NCBI RefSeq assembly: GCF_027571385.1
Contig: NZ_CP085636.1
Span: 868,001-932,000 of the forward strand
Source of the DNA: Shewanella sp. MTB7
GTDB taxonomy: Bacteria > Pseudomonadota > Gammaproteobacteria > Enterobacterales > Shewanellaceae
Direction of reading: 5' to 3'
Length of the DNA stretch: 64,000 nucleotides
Under the pieces are notes generated by a model that saw only the letters and a list, made by a program, of their open reading frames with translations, had not been told where the DNA came from and searched no databases. Positions 18,589-27,519 of the stretch are shown here, in pieces. The translations under genes were made by a program, and so were the position numbers. The stretch's first letter is position 1. Every line of letters starts with the position of its first letter.

Positions 18589-19260
18589 ATGGAACCCAGT
18601 TTTTGGCATAGTAAGTGGGACGCAAAGCAGATAGGTTTCCATCAAAACGAGGTAAATCCTCTGTTGATCCAACACTGGTCTAGCTTGAACTTATCATCCG
18701 ATTGTGAGGTCTTTGTTCCTCTGTGCGGTAAAACGTTAGATATCTGTTATCTGGCAGAACTTGGGCATACAGTACTCGGTTGTGAACTCAGTCAGACTGC
18801 GGTCAAGCAATTCTTTGCTGAGAATGAGTTAACCTACTCGATGAAGCCAGTTATAACATCGAATGGTCAACTTAATATGTTTAGTGCCGAGCAGGTAACT
18901 TTTTATCAAGGGGATATTTTCGCGTTAACCGCCGACGAACTTCCTCCATTAAACAGCTTCTATGACAGAGCCGCTCTGATTGCATGGCCAGAGTCGATGC
19001 GCCAAGCCTATGTCGAAAAGCTTGCGGTACTACTTCCTCCTCAGAGTCTCGGCTTGCTTATTACGTTAGATTATCCTCAAGAAGCACTGAAAGGCCCGCC
19101 TTTTGCTGTCTCTAATGATTGGGTCATGGAGAATATGGCTGACTATTTCGATGTTGAACTTCTTAGCTGTGAAGATGTGTTAAGTGATAACCCCCGCTTC
19201 GTTAACAAGCAAGTGCCTTGGTTAACCGAATCTGTTTATAAACTAAGAAGGAAAGGATAG
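18589..19260 (+). CDS. tpm: Thiopurine S-methyltransferase
   Basis: A 223-residue SAM-dependent methyltransferase of the TPMT family, which in bacteria also methylates selenium and tellurium oxyanions. Signatures are the N-terminal [35 protein letters not shown] (SAM-binding motif) and [20 protein letters not shown]. Length and motifs fit the bacterial Tpm family closely. The ATG at 18589 has AGGACA upstream. A bidirectional terminator shared with the porin gene follows. Confidence 0.93.
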   Translation: MEPSFWHSKWDAKQIGFHQNEVNPLLIQHWSSLNLSSDCEVFVPLCGKTLDICYLAELGHTVLGCELSQTAVKQFFAENELTYSMKPVITSNGQLNMFSAEQVTFYQGDIFALTADELPPLNSFYDRAALIAWPESMRQAYVEKLAVLLPPQSLGLLITLDYPQEALKGPPFAVSNDWVMENMADYFDVELLSCEDVLSDNPRFVNKQVPWLTESVYKLRRKG

Positions 19261-19307
19261 GCGCTTTTCTGTCTACTCATCACAGTCTCATTTCTCTTAG
19301 GCACAAA

Positions 19308-19331
19308 AAAAGCGACCATTTAGTCGCTTTT
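19308..19331. terminator. Bidirectional terminator between tpm and the porin gene
   Basis: Perfect inverted repeat AAAAGCGAC/GTCGCTTTT with a six-base loop and A/T-runs on both sides. It serves two convergent genes. Confidence 0.9.
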
Positions 19332-19352
19332 TAGCTTATTCACTAAGTGAAA

Positions 19353-20450
19353 TTAGAAGTTGTAACGCATTCCCACTGTGAATACGTTGTCGTCTTCTAG
19401 GTCAATCTTAGCGCCAGCAAGCTTGTAGTCACCTTGGTACATAGCATAGTGACCATATACCATAGTTGATTTAGAGATCTTGTAGTCAGCACCAACAGTG
19501 ATGTTTTGAACATTTACATCACTAACTGAAGCTAGTACTGCATTTGTTTCATTAGGATCAGTTTCTTTATCATCTGGATTGATATATCCGAACGAGTTAG
19601 TAAAGTACTTACTTAGACCTGATTCGTCAGCACCGTATTGAACTTTCAAGTTAACACCGTTTAGGTTGTAAACTGCGTTTACAAAGTAAGTGTTACCTTC
19701 TAGGTTGTCATATTTTTGGCTTTCAGTGTCTTGGAAGAAACCACCAACTTTAAAGTCACCAAACTTAGCTTGAGCTACAGCGCGGTATGCATCAATGTTT
19801 GAAATGCCTTTGTTGTAAGCTGTTGCAAAGTAGTAGTTTTGTGCTTTGAACTTCTTGTCACCAAGAGTCGCGCTTAACGCGTACTGAGCATCAGAGTCTG
19901 AACCAGCGCCTTGGTTGTTGTCAGTCATTAGGTAAGTCGCGTTCAATGTTACTAGGTCAGCGATTTTTGGAGAGTAGTACCAGATACCATCTGCTGCACG
20001 AGTTTGGCCTGCAACTAGTCGGTCGATATCGGCGTTAGTGTTACCGAATGCATCGATGCCACCTTCAGCTTGCTTGAATACTGTGTCGTTACGACCAACA
20101 AGTACAGTACCTGCAACTGTTTTAAGACCTAAGAATGTGTTACGTGCTTTGAATACGTCACCTTCACTTGAAGTGTTTTCTACCTGAAACTCCATCTGGT
20201 AGATAATGTCGATGTTATTCGTTAGGCTTTCGCTGCCTTTTAGTCCTATATGAGAGAAGTTATTTTCGAGGTAAGTTCCACTTTCGCCAACAGTTGCACC
20301 GTTAGTACCACCTTGAAGGGTAGTGCTTTGATCTGAATGAGTTACAGCAAGATCAAGACGACCATAGAAATTTGGACCTTCGGCTAGCGCGCCGAATGAA
20401 GCCAGAGTGAGTACTGATGCAACTGATGCAGAAATAAGTGTTTTTTTCAT
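19353..20450 (-). CDS. Gram-negative general porin (OmpC/OmpU-like)
   Basis: A 365-residue outer-membrane porin. The ATG at 20450 begins a classic signal peptide (MKKTLISASVASVLTLASFG, cleaved after ALA). The mature part starts EGPNFYGRLDLAVTHSD and contains typical trimeric porin strands, an L3-like segment (FKARNTFLGLKTVAGTVLVGRND) and the C-terminal aromatic end VGMRYNF, which is needed for outer-membrane insertion. Codon use is strongly biased (many ACT, GTT, GGT), as expected for a highly expressed protein. It is the only gene in its transcript. The 5' region has a weak CRP-like site. Confidence 0.9.
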   Translation of the reverse strand: MKKTLISASVASVLTLASFGALAEGPNFYGRLDLAVTHSDQSTTLQGGTNGATVGESGTYLENNFSHIGLKGSESLTNNIDIIYQMEFQVENTSSEGDVFKARNTFLGLKTVAGTVLVGRNDTVFKQAEGGIDAFGNTNADIDRLVAGQTRAADGIWYYSPKIADLVTLNATYLMTDNNQGAGSDSDAQYALSATLGDKKFKAQNYYFATAYNKGISNIDAYRAVAQAKFGDFKVGGFFQDTESQKYDNLEGNTYFVNAVYNLNGVNLKVQYGADESGLSKYFTNSFGYINPDDKETDPNETNAVLASVSDVNVQNITVGADYKISKSTMVYGHYAMYQGDYKLAGAKIDLEDDNVFTVGMRYNF

Positions 20451-21195
20451 GTCTTTTTTTGCTCCCAAGAACGTAGGTTCTTATCCATTAACTAATGGTT
20501 ATTTATGATTGTCTATTTGTTTCAAGCATCCAATCTAGTAACAAATATGAGGTCGAAGTTTATATATTTCGTATAAAAATAGTATGTGCAAGATCAAAGT
20601 TTCGCTCTTAGTTACGGCTTAGTGTTTATTTGTATAATAAACTCACATATACGGAGTGGAAATTGTACAGCTTGATTTAATCGTAACCTAAATATAGAGC
20701 TATTTTGAAAAACAACTCACAATTATTGAAATGTTAATGCTGATAGAATTCTCTTTCATTATTATATTTAGACTGCTGCTTTATTGAACGCCTGCTTTAA
20801 TTCTATGCATAAAGACAGGATAACAAAGTATTGTTAGCGATCAGCTTTGTCATTGAGGTCTATTCAAATTAATTTTGTTGTAAGAGTTTGGCACAGAAGT
20901 GGAACTTCGTTTTGTGATTATTGTCGCAAAATGCCGATTAAATGGCGGCTTGGTATATTTATGGCAAAGATTTTCTCTTGATTGTTATGGTATTGATATG
21001 ATTTATGATTACTAACATGGTTAGGAGGGCTTTCGCGATAGCCGTTACAATGTGTGGGCTATTGAAGTGGAAACAAGTTTGAGTTATTAAAGTTGAAATA
21101 AGATAAAATCAATTTAATTATTTTTCATGGCTTAATTTCTTTCTAGAGACCTAGGTTTTTAGCTGTATAGAGGTTAGGTATAAAATTTGGAGTTT
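20451..21195. other. Long AT-rich intergenic region upstream of the porin
   Basis: About 745 bases with no supported gene. It probably contains the long regulated promoter region of the porin and the tcdA promoter. A small palindrome (CCATTAACTAATGG) lies in the porin leader. No sRNA could be identified by eye. Confidence 0.5.
20583..20598 (-). promoter_or_regulatory. Weak CRP-like site upstream of the porin
   Basis: On the minus strand, TTTGATCTTGCACATA matches the 16-base CRP core TGTGATCTAGATCACA at 11 positions. It lies about 135-150 bp upstream of the porin start. Tentative. Confidence 0.25.
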
Positions 21196-22014
21196 GTGTT
21201 GGAAGAGTTGGTGCTTTCTGAAGCCTATATCAATCGTTTTGCCGGTATTGGCCGTTTGTATGGTCAAAAAGCCTTAAGGCAATTTTCCCTATCACATGTT
21301 GCTGTAGTAGGCATCGGTGGCGTCGGGACTTGGGTCGCGGAGTCCTTAGCCAGAAGTGGGATTGGGGAGATCACACTTATTGATCTTGATGATATCTGTG
21401 TGACCAATACCAATCGCCAAATTCATGCCCTTAAAGAGACAATAGGGCAATCTAAAGTTGAAGTGATGGCTGAGCGTATTTTACAGATTAATCCGGATTG
21501 TAAGGTTAACCAGATTGAAGACTTTATTACTCCAGAAAATTTAGGCGATTATTTTATTGGTCGAAGGCAAGAGGGGGATTTAGATTTTGTGGTTGATTGT
21601 ATTGATGCCGTGAAACCTAAGGCTGCATTAATTGCTTGGTGTAAGCGACAAAAGCTTTCCATCGTTACCGTTGGCGGGGCTGGTGGACAGGTGGATCCTA
21701 CTCAGGTTCAAGTGACTGATTTATCCAAGACTTACCAAGACCCCTTGTTGGCTAAAGTACGTAACATATTGCGACGCGAGCATCATTTTTCTAAAAATCT
21801 GCAGCGACGTTTTAGTATTGAAGCGGTATTTTCAACGGAGCAACTTGTTTATCCTCAGGCTGACGGCAGTGTATGTAATACCAAAGCGAACGCTGACGGT
21901 AGCATGCGAATGGATTGTGCATCAGGTTTTGGTGCGGTAACGGTTGTCACCGGAACTTTTGGTTTTATTGCCGCCAGTAGAGTGTTGATTAAATTAGCTA
22001 GAAAAGTAGAATAG
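21196..22014 (+). CDS. tcdA: tRNA threonylcarbamoyladenosine dehydratase TcdA (CsdL)
   Basis: A 272-residue E1-like ATP-dependent enzyme that cyclises t6A37 in tRNA to ct6A. It has the ThiF/MoeB nucleotide fold VVGIGGVGTWVAESLARSGIG, LIDLDDICVTNTNRQ, VTVGGAGGQVDPTQVQV and the C-terminal RMDCASGFGAVTVVTGTFGF shared with E. coli TcdA. The start is uncertain because there is no ATG: the TTG at 21187, the GTG at 21196 (GGAG three bases upstream) and the GTG at 21211 (GGAAGAG upstream, giving the usual SEAYINRF-like N-terminus) are all possible. It stands alone. Confidence 0.92.
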   Translation: MLEELVLSEAYINRFAGIGRLYGQKALRQFSLSHVAVVGIGGVGTWVAESLARSGIGEITLIDLDDICVTNTNRQIHALKETIGQSKVEVMAERILQINPDCKVNQIEDFITPENLGDYFIGRRQEGDLDFVVDCIDAVKPKAALIAWCKRQKLSIVTVGGAGGQVDPTQVQVTDLSKTYQDPLLAKVRNILRREHHFSKNLQRRFSIEAVFSTEQLVYPQADGSVCNTKANADGSMRMDCASGFGAVTVVTGTFGFIAASRVLIKLARKVE

Positions 22015-22151
22015 AAATAGAATGGCGTAATTTAATTTTCGCCTTTTTATTTATCCTATCTGAGTCGTTTTAAGCCTTTAAATAATAGCCTCCTTTCTAC
22101 ACCTGTCGCTATATAGTGTTAACTCACGTCACGCTTTTAATTCTGTAAACT

Positions 22152-22165
22152 TTGATGTAGGTCTA
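22152..22165 (+). promoter_or_regulatory. Possible FNR-type site upstream of pepT
   Basis: TTGATGTAGGTCTA has a perfect left half and two mismatches in the right half of TTGATnnnnATCAA. It lies about 60 bp before pepT. pepT of Salmonella is known to be induced anaerobically through FNR, which makes the position suggestive. Confidence 0.35.
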
Positions 22166-22223
22166 ATGATTGCCGGGGTGACCTTGTTAGAATCTGGCTA
22201 CTTTATACTTTAGGTCACCAATT

Positions 22224-23456
22224 ATGAGACAAGCATTATTAACGCGTTTTCTACGTTATATAAAGATTGATACTCAGTCTAACGGCAGTAATGTTCAGTC
22301 CCCAAGTACGCCCTCACAATTCAAATTTGCGGGTATGTTGAAGGTGGAACTTGAAGAGCTTGGCTTTTATCGTGTCGAGTTAAACAGTTCAGGCTACTTG
22401 ACGGCGAGTGTGCCAAAGACAGTCGATGGGGCGCCCTGTATTGGCTTTATTGCCCATTTAGATACGGCTCCCGATTTTAATGGGGCTAACATTAATCCAC
22501 AGATAATCGAAGATTATAATGGTGACGATATCTTGCTCGGTGAATGCGATCTGCTGAGCACTGAACAGTTTCCTAGTTTGCTTAACTATATTGGCCAAAC
22601 ACTGATCACCACTGATGGCATGAGTTTACTGGGAGGAGATGATAAAGCGGGCATTGCCGAAATTATCACTGCACTGGCTTACCTTTTAGTGCACCCTGAG
22701 ATCCCTCATGGGGAGATTCGGTTATGCTTTACTCCTGATGAAGAGATAGGGCGAGGCGCTGATCATTTCGATGTCCCAGCTTTTGGTGCTCAGTGGGCTT
22801 ACACCATAGATGGTGGAGAGATTGGGGAACTGGAGTTTGAGAACTTTAATGCTGCCACAGCAATTATTCGGGCTAAAGGCAATAATTGTCACCCCGGAAC
22901 GGCTTATGGGGTGATGGTTAATGCGCAAACTATGGCAGCACGTTTTCACGCTAAGATGCCATTACAAGATACCCCTGAGGGGAGCAAAGATTACGATGGT
23001 TTCTTTCACCTTGTGAATATGCATGGGCAAACAGAAGAAGCTGAATTAACCTATCTTATACGTGATTTTGACATCGATATTTTTGAAAAGCGTAAGCAAT
23101 GGTTAACTGACAGGGTGAATAGCTATAATACTGATTTAGTCGTGGGCAGTTTAGAGATTGAGCTCACCGACAGCTATTTCAATATGAAAGAGCAGATTTT
23201 ACCCTATCCACACGTTATTGATATTGCTAAGCAAGCAATGATAAGCCAAGGCATTACGCCTATTATCAAGCCTATCCGCGGCGGCACTGATGGAGCCCGA
23301 CTCTCTTATATGGAGCTACCTTGTCCAAATATCTTTACCGGAGGACATAACTTCCATGGTAAGCATGAATACATTTGTCTCGAGTCTATGGAAAAGGCAG
23401 TAGATGTGATTATCGCAATCTGTAAGCTTACTGGGCAGGAGTCTTTATCTGAGTAA
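22224..23456 (+). CDS. pepT: Peptidase T (tripeptide aminopeptidase, M20B)
   Basis: A 410-residue cytoplasmic dinuclear-zinc enzyme that removes the N-terminal residue from tripeptides. The M20 metal and catalytic motifs are present: AHLDTAPDF (His78, Asp80), LLGGDDKAGIAE (bridging Asp), TPDEEIGRGADHFDV (catalytic Glu pair), TIDGGEIGELEFE and the C-terminal GGHNFHGKHE zinc histidine. Length fits PepT. It would complete the breakdown of peptides produced by the secreted proteases at the left of the window. Regulation by FNR is possible (see 22152). Confidence 0.95.
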   Translation: MRQALLTRFLRYIKIDTQSNGSNVQSPSTPSQFKFAGMLKVELEELGFYRVELNSSGYLTASVPKTVDGAPCIGFIAHLDTAPDFNGANINPQIIEDYNGDDILLGECDLLSTEQFPSLLNYIGQTLITTDGMSLLGGDDKAGIAEIITALAYLLVHPEIPHGEIRLCFTPDEEIGRGADHFDVPAFGAQWAYTIDGGEIGELEFENFNAATAIIRAKGNNCHPGTAYGVMVNAQTMAARFHAKMPLQDTPEGSKDYDGFFHLVNMHGQTEEAELTYLIRDFDIDIFEKRKQWLTDRVNSYNTDLVVGSLEIELTDSYFNMKEQILPYPHVIDIAKQAMISQGITPIIKPIRGGTDGARLSYMELPCPNIFTGGHNFHGKHEYICLESMEKAVDVIIAICKLTGQESLSE

Positions 23457-23520
23457 TAGCGTTTGGGGAGTCTTGCTTATTAATATCGATTGGTAAAAGC
23501 CTGACTCTCTCTTATCGATC

Positions 23521-25161
23521 TTAGTTTAAGTTTTCGAAAAAAATATCTGAATCTAATAGTTCATCTTCAACAACCTCTACAGGGAAACTTATAGAGAAAC
23601 ACGCACCACCGAGTTCACATTCTTGAATGAGCTTGATACTTCCTTTTAGCAGAGTCGTCGCGTTAAAAGCGGCTGATAGGCCTAAACCTGTGCCACCTTT
23701 ATGGCGGGATGTGGTAAAGAAAGGTTCAAAAATACGACTACGGTCCTCCTTTTTAATCCCTGAACCATTATCTTGAATCAAAATGTTAAGCTGTTCACCT
23801 TCGAGTTCAACTTTAATGCTTATCATCGGAGATTCTACCTGTTTAAATGCATGTGAGTATGCATTAGATAGCACATTGGTGATGATCTGTTTAAGCAGGT
23901 TATGGTTGGTTTTAACCGAGAGTGTCGGCATTAACTCGAGTTGCACATCCACTTGAATTTCAGAGAATAAAATTTTAACGGACTCATGGCTGTCGATGAG
24001 TGCCTGTTGAAGGTTAAAACTGCGTTTCTCCTCTTGACTTTGCTGAGCTGCAACGGTTTTGAATTTCTGGATTAAGCTACTCGCACGGGTGATATTATTG
24101 ACTATGAGCTCACAACTGATTTGGTGCTCCTCTAAAATGGAGTTGAGCTCCTCTAACGTTGCATTTTCACTGTGGATGACTTTAATCAACTCATCAATAT
24201 GATTAAGTTGCGAACTGGCCGCTGTTAAACATATGCCGATAGGTGTATTAATTTCGTGAGCAACACCGGAGACCAAACCACCAAGCGCCGCCATTTTTTC
24301 TTGTTCGACTAATACTTCCTGAGCTCGCTTAAGCACGAGTAATGACTGTTCCAACTCCTGAGTCTGCTCTTTGACTTGACTGGATAGCTCCTCTTTATAA
24401 CTCGTTTCAAGTGCCAATAACCGTTCTCTATCTGTTAACGCGTCTTGCAGTTCCTGTTTAGATCGTTTGATATCAGAGAATGAGGTTCTTAACTGCTGCT
24501 GCATGGTATTGATGGCATGGGATACTTGATGGAACTCGTCATTTTTATTTTCATTTTGATCGAAACTCAAAGGTTCAAACGGAGAATCTAGGTCGATTTT
24601 TTGACAGTACTGGCTTAAGCGATTCAAGTGGCGTGTGACCATGTACCAAACTAAAAAGAGTATAAAGCCTGCCACGATGAAGGTTTTAATGGCATTGGAT
24701 AACAAGATTATAATGGTACGATCCAATAACTTGTCGTAAACCGTATTGAGATCGGCTTGTATTAGTAAGGTACCAACAGGGATGAGATCGTTACCTGAAC
24801 GGTATGAGAGTTCGAAGGATTTTTCGATAGTATTTTCCAGTGAAGGCTCCCCTGAAATCCACTCTTGTCCGCTATCGTCGTTAATTGAGATATAGGTAAT
24901 ATCTTGTAGTTGAATCAGACCATGGATTTGCGTGTTGATCAGGCGATCATCAATGACCCAGATACTGGCTGCCAGTACATCTAGGTTAACTTTCTCTATA
25001 TTAGTAAATTGCCGTTCGATCCTGTCGACATCGCTTTTATAGTCACTAACGAGTTGGAAGCCTGTGGTTAATATTGTAATTAACGAGCTAAAAATAATAA
25101 TTGATAGCGTCAGCTTAAAACCGATAGGGCTATGGATCAGCTGGCCAGTAAATGTCTGCAT
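23521..25161 (-). CDS. Membrane sensor histidine kinase
   Basis: A 546-residue two-component sensor. Transmembrane segments at about 15-38 and 150-173 flank a periplasmic domain with SIWVIDDRLINTQIHGL and YISINDDSGQEWISGEP, resembling the periplasmic sensor domain of other Shewanella/Vibrio kinases. A HAMP-like region, a coiled coil (about 225-290) and the phospho-acceptor His302 in GVAHEINTPIG follow. The ATPase domain shows N, G1 and G2 boxes (NVLSNAYSHAF, DNGSGIKKEDRSRIFEPFF, GGTGLGLS). No receiver domain and no adjacent response regulator are present, so it is an orphan kinase and its partner is unknown. Confidence 0.9.
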   Translation of the reverse strand: MQTFTGQLIHSPIGFKLTLSIIIFSSLITILTTGFQLVSDYKSDVDRIERQFTNIEKVNLDVLAASIWVIDDRLINTQIHGLIQLQDITYISINDDSGQEWISGEPSLENTIEKSFELSYRSGNDLIPVGTLLIQADLNTVYDKLLDRTIIILLSNAIKTFIVAGFILFLVWYMVTRHLNRLSQYCQKIDLDSPFEPLSFDQNENKNDEFHQVSHAINTMQQQLRTSFSDIKRSKQELQDALTDRERLLALETSYKEELSSQVKEQTQELEQSLLVLKRAQEVLVEQEKMAALGGLVSGVAHEINTPIGICLTAASSQLNHIDELIKVIHSENATLEELNSILEEHQISCELIVNNITRASSLIQKFKTVAAQQSQEEKRSFNLQQALIDSHESVKILFSEIQVDVQLELMPTLSVKTNHNLLKQIITNVLSNAYSHAFKQVESPMISIKVELEGEQLNILIQDNGSGIKKEDRSRIFEPFFTTSRHKGGTGLGLSAAFNATTLLKGSIKLIQECELGGACFSISFPVEVVEDELLDSDIFFENLN

Positions 25162-25394
25162 TAATCCTTTTCTTATGTGACTAAAGAGGTACCTTAGTTC
25201 AATATTCCATACTTATTCTGATTGTGCTAATTTTTATTGTTATAAGCATAGACGGGTAATTAGGTTGGTGATGGTGAAAATTAACTATCAATAAGGAAAA
25301 TAAGAACATAGGGATTACTGTTTTTACAGTGGCTTGATGGCATCAATATTGCACTGTATTAGACCTGTCCAGTTTATTGACACTAGGTCTGTAT

Positions 25395-26006
25395 ATGCAG
25401 GAACTCAAATCAAAAAAATTTAAGCTATTAAGTTCTAAACAGTTGAGCTTCAACTTAATGTTGTGGGTCGCGATAGTCAGTGGCGCTCTGCTTTTTATGC
25501 CTGAACCTCTGTTGCGGATGCTAAATTTGGATGCATCTGTGACCGCTAATTCACATTTTATTGGTTTAGGCCTCATTATTGGTGTTGCTTACCTGTTGAC
25601 TCAAATTCTTAATTATTTTCTTGATGAAGCGATAACTTATCTTAAAGGTAAACGCATAATCGAAGTAATAGAGGAGAAAGTCAGATTGTTGGATCCTGCA
25701 GAACGGGCACTATTAAGGGAGTTTTTTTTGCAAGGAGAGACGATTTTGACTCTCCCTCAGGAGGAACCAGCGGTTAAAAGTTTACTTGCGACACATATTA
25801 TTGAAAACTTAGGTAATCAAAAGCACTACGCTATTCAGGGGGCGACTGCAGATTATAAAATATCAATGAGAGCTAGAATTTACTTAAATCGTCAAGTATT
25901 AAGGCTACCAACGGGTGAACCTAGCCAGGAAGAGATGAAAAATCTTATTAAGGCCAGACCTCACTTTGTAAATAATATTGTGAACCCACGTAAGCATGCA
26001 GCTTAA
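25395..26006 (+). CDS. SieB-like (superinfection exclusion B family) membrane protein
   Basis: A 203-residue protein. The ATG at 25395 has AGG seven bases upstream; a TTG start 18 bases earlier is less likely. Two transmembrane segments (about 24-42 and 57-78) are followed by a cytoplasmic helical domain with LLDPAERALLREFFLQGE and a winged-helix-like part ending in YKISMRARIYLN. This layout resembles the SieB/YmfA-like family named after the P22/lambda superinfection exclusion protein. Whether it excludes phage here is unknown, and no prophage genes adjoin it. It lies about 650 bp upstream of the tRNA-Leu that hosts the island. Confidence 0.6.
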   Translation: MQELKSKKFKLLSSKQLSFNLMLWVAIVSGALLFMPEPLLRMLNLDASVTANSHFIGLGLIIGVAYLLTQILNYFLDEAITYLKGKRIIEVIEEKVRLLDPAERALLREFFLQGETILTLPQEEPAVKSLLATHIIENLGNQKHYAIQGATADYKISMRARIYLNRQVLRLPTGEPSQEEMKNLIKARPHFVNNIVNPRKHAA

Positions 26007-26054
26007 TTGCATCAATAAAATTGATTAAGTTGTTAAACCGTTGAGATAACTAAT

Positions 26055-26074
26055 AGGGGGTAACCACTCCCCCT
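26055..26074. terminator. Possible terminator hairpin between convergent genes
   Basis: Inverted repeat AGGGGG/CCCCCT with an eight-base loop, between the SieB-like gene and the DUF3149 gene. The T-run is weak, so the call is tentative. Confidence 0.4.
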
Positions 26075-26161
26075 TGGCGTTTAAAATAGCGCAAATATCA
26101 ATGAAAGATAAACTCTGATAGTGATTGTCGCATTCTGCTTGGAAATATATTGGTAGGTTCC

Positions 26162-26293
26162 CTACTTATCAGGTTTAGATTTTTGAATAAACATCCACAT
26201 CAGATATGACATGATCCCTATAGTGCAGAAGATAACGATCATTGATAGCAGTCCTATCGGATTACCAAACATTAAATCTAGCCAGAAAAGCAT
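26162..26293 (-). CDS. DUF3149-type small membrane protein, 43 residues
   Basis: A very short gene found by translating the minus strand. It encodes MLFWLDLMFGNPIGLLSMIV, continuing into a single transmembrane helix and a charged tail (MFIQKSKPDK). The start is supported by AGGA seven to eight bases upstream. The sequence fits the DUF3149 family of small gammaproteobacterial membrane proteins, whose function is not known to me. An FNR-type box lies 63 bp upstream of the ATG, at the position expected for class II activation, with a plausible TAATTT -10 element. It may therefore be made under low oxygen. It is convergent with the SieB-like gene. Confidence 0.75.
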   Translation of the reverse strand: MLFWLDLMFGNPIGLLSMIVIFCTIGIMSYLMWMFIQKSKPDK

Positions 26294-26356
26294 GTGTAAG
26301 TCCTTTTTCAAAATATTCTCTTTTTGTTAAATTAGCCTTGATTGGATTTGGGTGAA

Positions 26357-26370
26357 CTGATCTCGATCAA
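26357..26370 (-). promoter_or_regulatory. FNR/EtrA-type binding site upstream of the DUF3149 gene
   Basis: On the minus strand, TTGATCGAGATCAG matches TTGATnnnnATCAA with one mismatch. Its centre is about 70 bp before the start codon. No other annotated gene starts leftward from it. Confidence 0.5.
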
Positions 26371-26589
26371 TAAAGTTAACGTAATTGTTGTTAAAATGTG
26401 CGTACAACATTAAATCTCTGATGAGTATTGAGTTTTACTTATTTATTGTTTAAGTCGAGAGTGAAATTAATCACTTTTTGAAGTGGTTAATGCTTGTTTG
26501 AAAATGATGCATTATGGATGTATTATCATCAAACGCTATCGGTTGAGTGTAAAAAGTGCTCAGTTGGTAAGTTTATGGCTTTTAGGGGC

Positions 26590-26617
26590 TTGCCATTATT
26601 AGCGGCAAAGGTATAAT
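26590..26617 (+). promoter_or_regulatory. Sigma70 promoter of tRNA-Leu
   Basis: TTGCCA at 26590-26595, a 16-base spacer and a perfect TATAAT at 26612-26617, followed by a GC-containing discriminator. It lies about 50 bp before the mature tRNA. Confidence 0.7.
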
Positions 26618-26666
26618 CGCCATCACTTACTGAGGTCCTCGGATGTCAATAAGGCTATTTAATGAT

Positions 26667-26751
26667 GCCGGTGTGGTGGAATTGGTAGACACGACGGATT
26701 CAAAATCCGTTGCTTTCGAGCGTGACGGTTCAAGTCCGTCCTCCGGTACCA
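26667..26751 (+). tRNA. tRNA-Leu(CAA)
   Basis: An 85-nt class II tRNA. The acceptor GCCGGTG pairs with the 3' end before an encoded CCA. The D-loop contains TTGGTAGAC, the anticodon loop is TTCAAAA with anticodon CAA (reads UUG), a long variable arm is present, and the T-arm contains GGTTCAAGTCC. Its 3' 19 bases, together with the following terminator, are repeated at the right end of the island, so it is the integration site and remains intact. Confidence 0.96.
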
Positions 26752-26787
26752 ATAAAATAGAAAAGCCTGCCTTCGAGCAGGTTTTTT
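26733..26787 (+). repeat. attL: left 55-bp direct repeat of the island
   Basis: Covers the last 19 bases of tRNA-Leu plus 36 bases including the tRNA terminator. It is identical to 45867-45921. Confidence 0.92.
26761..26787 (+). terminator. Terminator of tRNA-Leu
   Basis: Stem AGCCTGC/GCAGG(T)-type hairpin with a TTCGA loop and six T. It is also part of the attachment repeat, so a second copy stands at 45895-45922. Confidence 0.85.
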
Positions 26788-26861
26788 ATATCTAAATTAA
26801 GGGCTTACGCCTATTCTTAGTCTATGGGGTTCCATAGGCATCTTGTGAAATCCAGACATTT

Positions 26862-26882
26862 ATGTAACCCTCGATGTAACCC
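26862..26882 (+). promoter_or_regulatory. Possible integrase arm-type sites (left)
   Basis: ATGTAACCC occurs twice, at 26862-26870 and 26874-26882, 12 bases apart, between attL and the integrase start. The same nonamer occurs inside the right end at 45800-45808. Confidence 0.4.
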
Positions 26883-26906
26883 CAAATTGAGAGTTGAGCA
26901 GAATCG

Positions 26907-27344
26907 ATGGCTAAGAAAGTAACCCCTCTTACTAATACTCAAGTCAAACAAGCTAAGCCTAAAGATAAAGAGTATTCTATCAATGATGGTGATGGTTTAG
27001 CGCTTCGAGTTCGACCTAATGGTGGTAAGTCTTGGTTTTTTACTTATGTTGTTCCTGTAACTAAAAAACGCTTTAAAATTAGTTTTGGTAGTTATCCTGA
27101 TGTAACCCTAGCGCAAGCCAGAAGAAAAAGAGACGAGTCTAGAAGTTTAGTTGCTGCTGAAGTTGATCCTCAAAAACACAAAGCTTTGGCCGAGGCCAAA
27201 GAACGTAACGCCTTAGAAAACACCTTTCAAAGTATCTCAAATCGATGGTTGCTTCAAAAGCAAGAAACCAAGCAACAAAGTACATATTTGAAACGAGAAC
27301 GTTTACTAGCTAAATACTTATTTCCCCAGTTTGCTCTTATTTAA
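26907..27344 (+). pseudogene. Truncated P4-type tyrosine integrase (N-terminal part only)
   Basis: A 145-residue remnant. It contains the Arm-DNA-binding domain (DUF4102): NDGDGLALRVRPNGGKSWFF and ISFGSYPDVTLAQAR. The start of the core-binding domain follows, up to KRERLLAKYLFPQFA, where a stop codon appears two codons later. The whole catalytic domain with its Arg-His-Arg-Tyr residues is missing, and I find no continuation downstream. Intact family members have about 400 residues. The abrupt loss of homology near 27340 suggests a deletion or recombination junction just before the RHS gene. Confidence 0.88.
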
Positions 27345-27519
27345 TGGCTATGATGTGTGACCAAATCGGTAACGTTATTTTTTTCGCCTTACTGTTTTCG
27401 GTTGAATGTTGATCTAAATCATCAGTTGTTAAGTTTGATAAATTATTAATTAGTCTCCTTGTTTTTTTCATGATAATGATATTTTGCGTTGTTGTGTTTA
27501 ACATAAGGATATTGTTCAC

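Noticed and set aside
27100..27108. Fourth copy of ATGTAACCC inside the integrase gene
   Set aside because: It encodes the conserved integrase residues DVTLA, so the match is explained by coding sequence.
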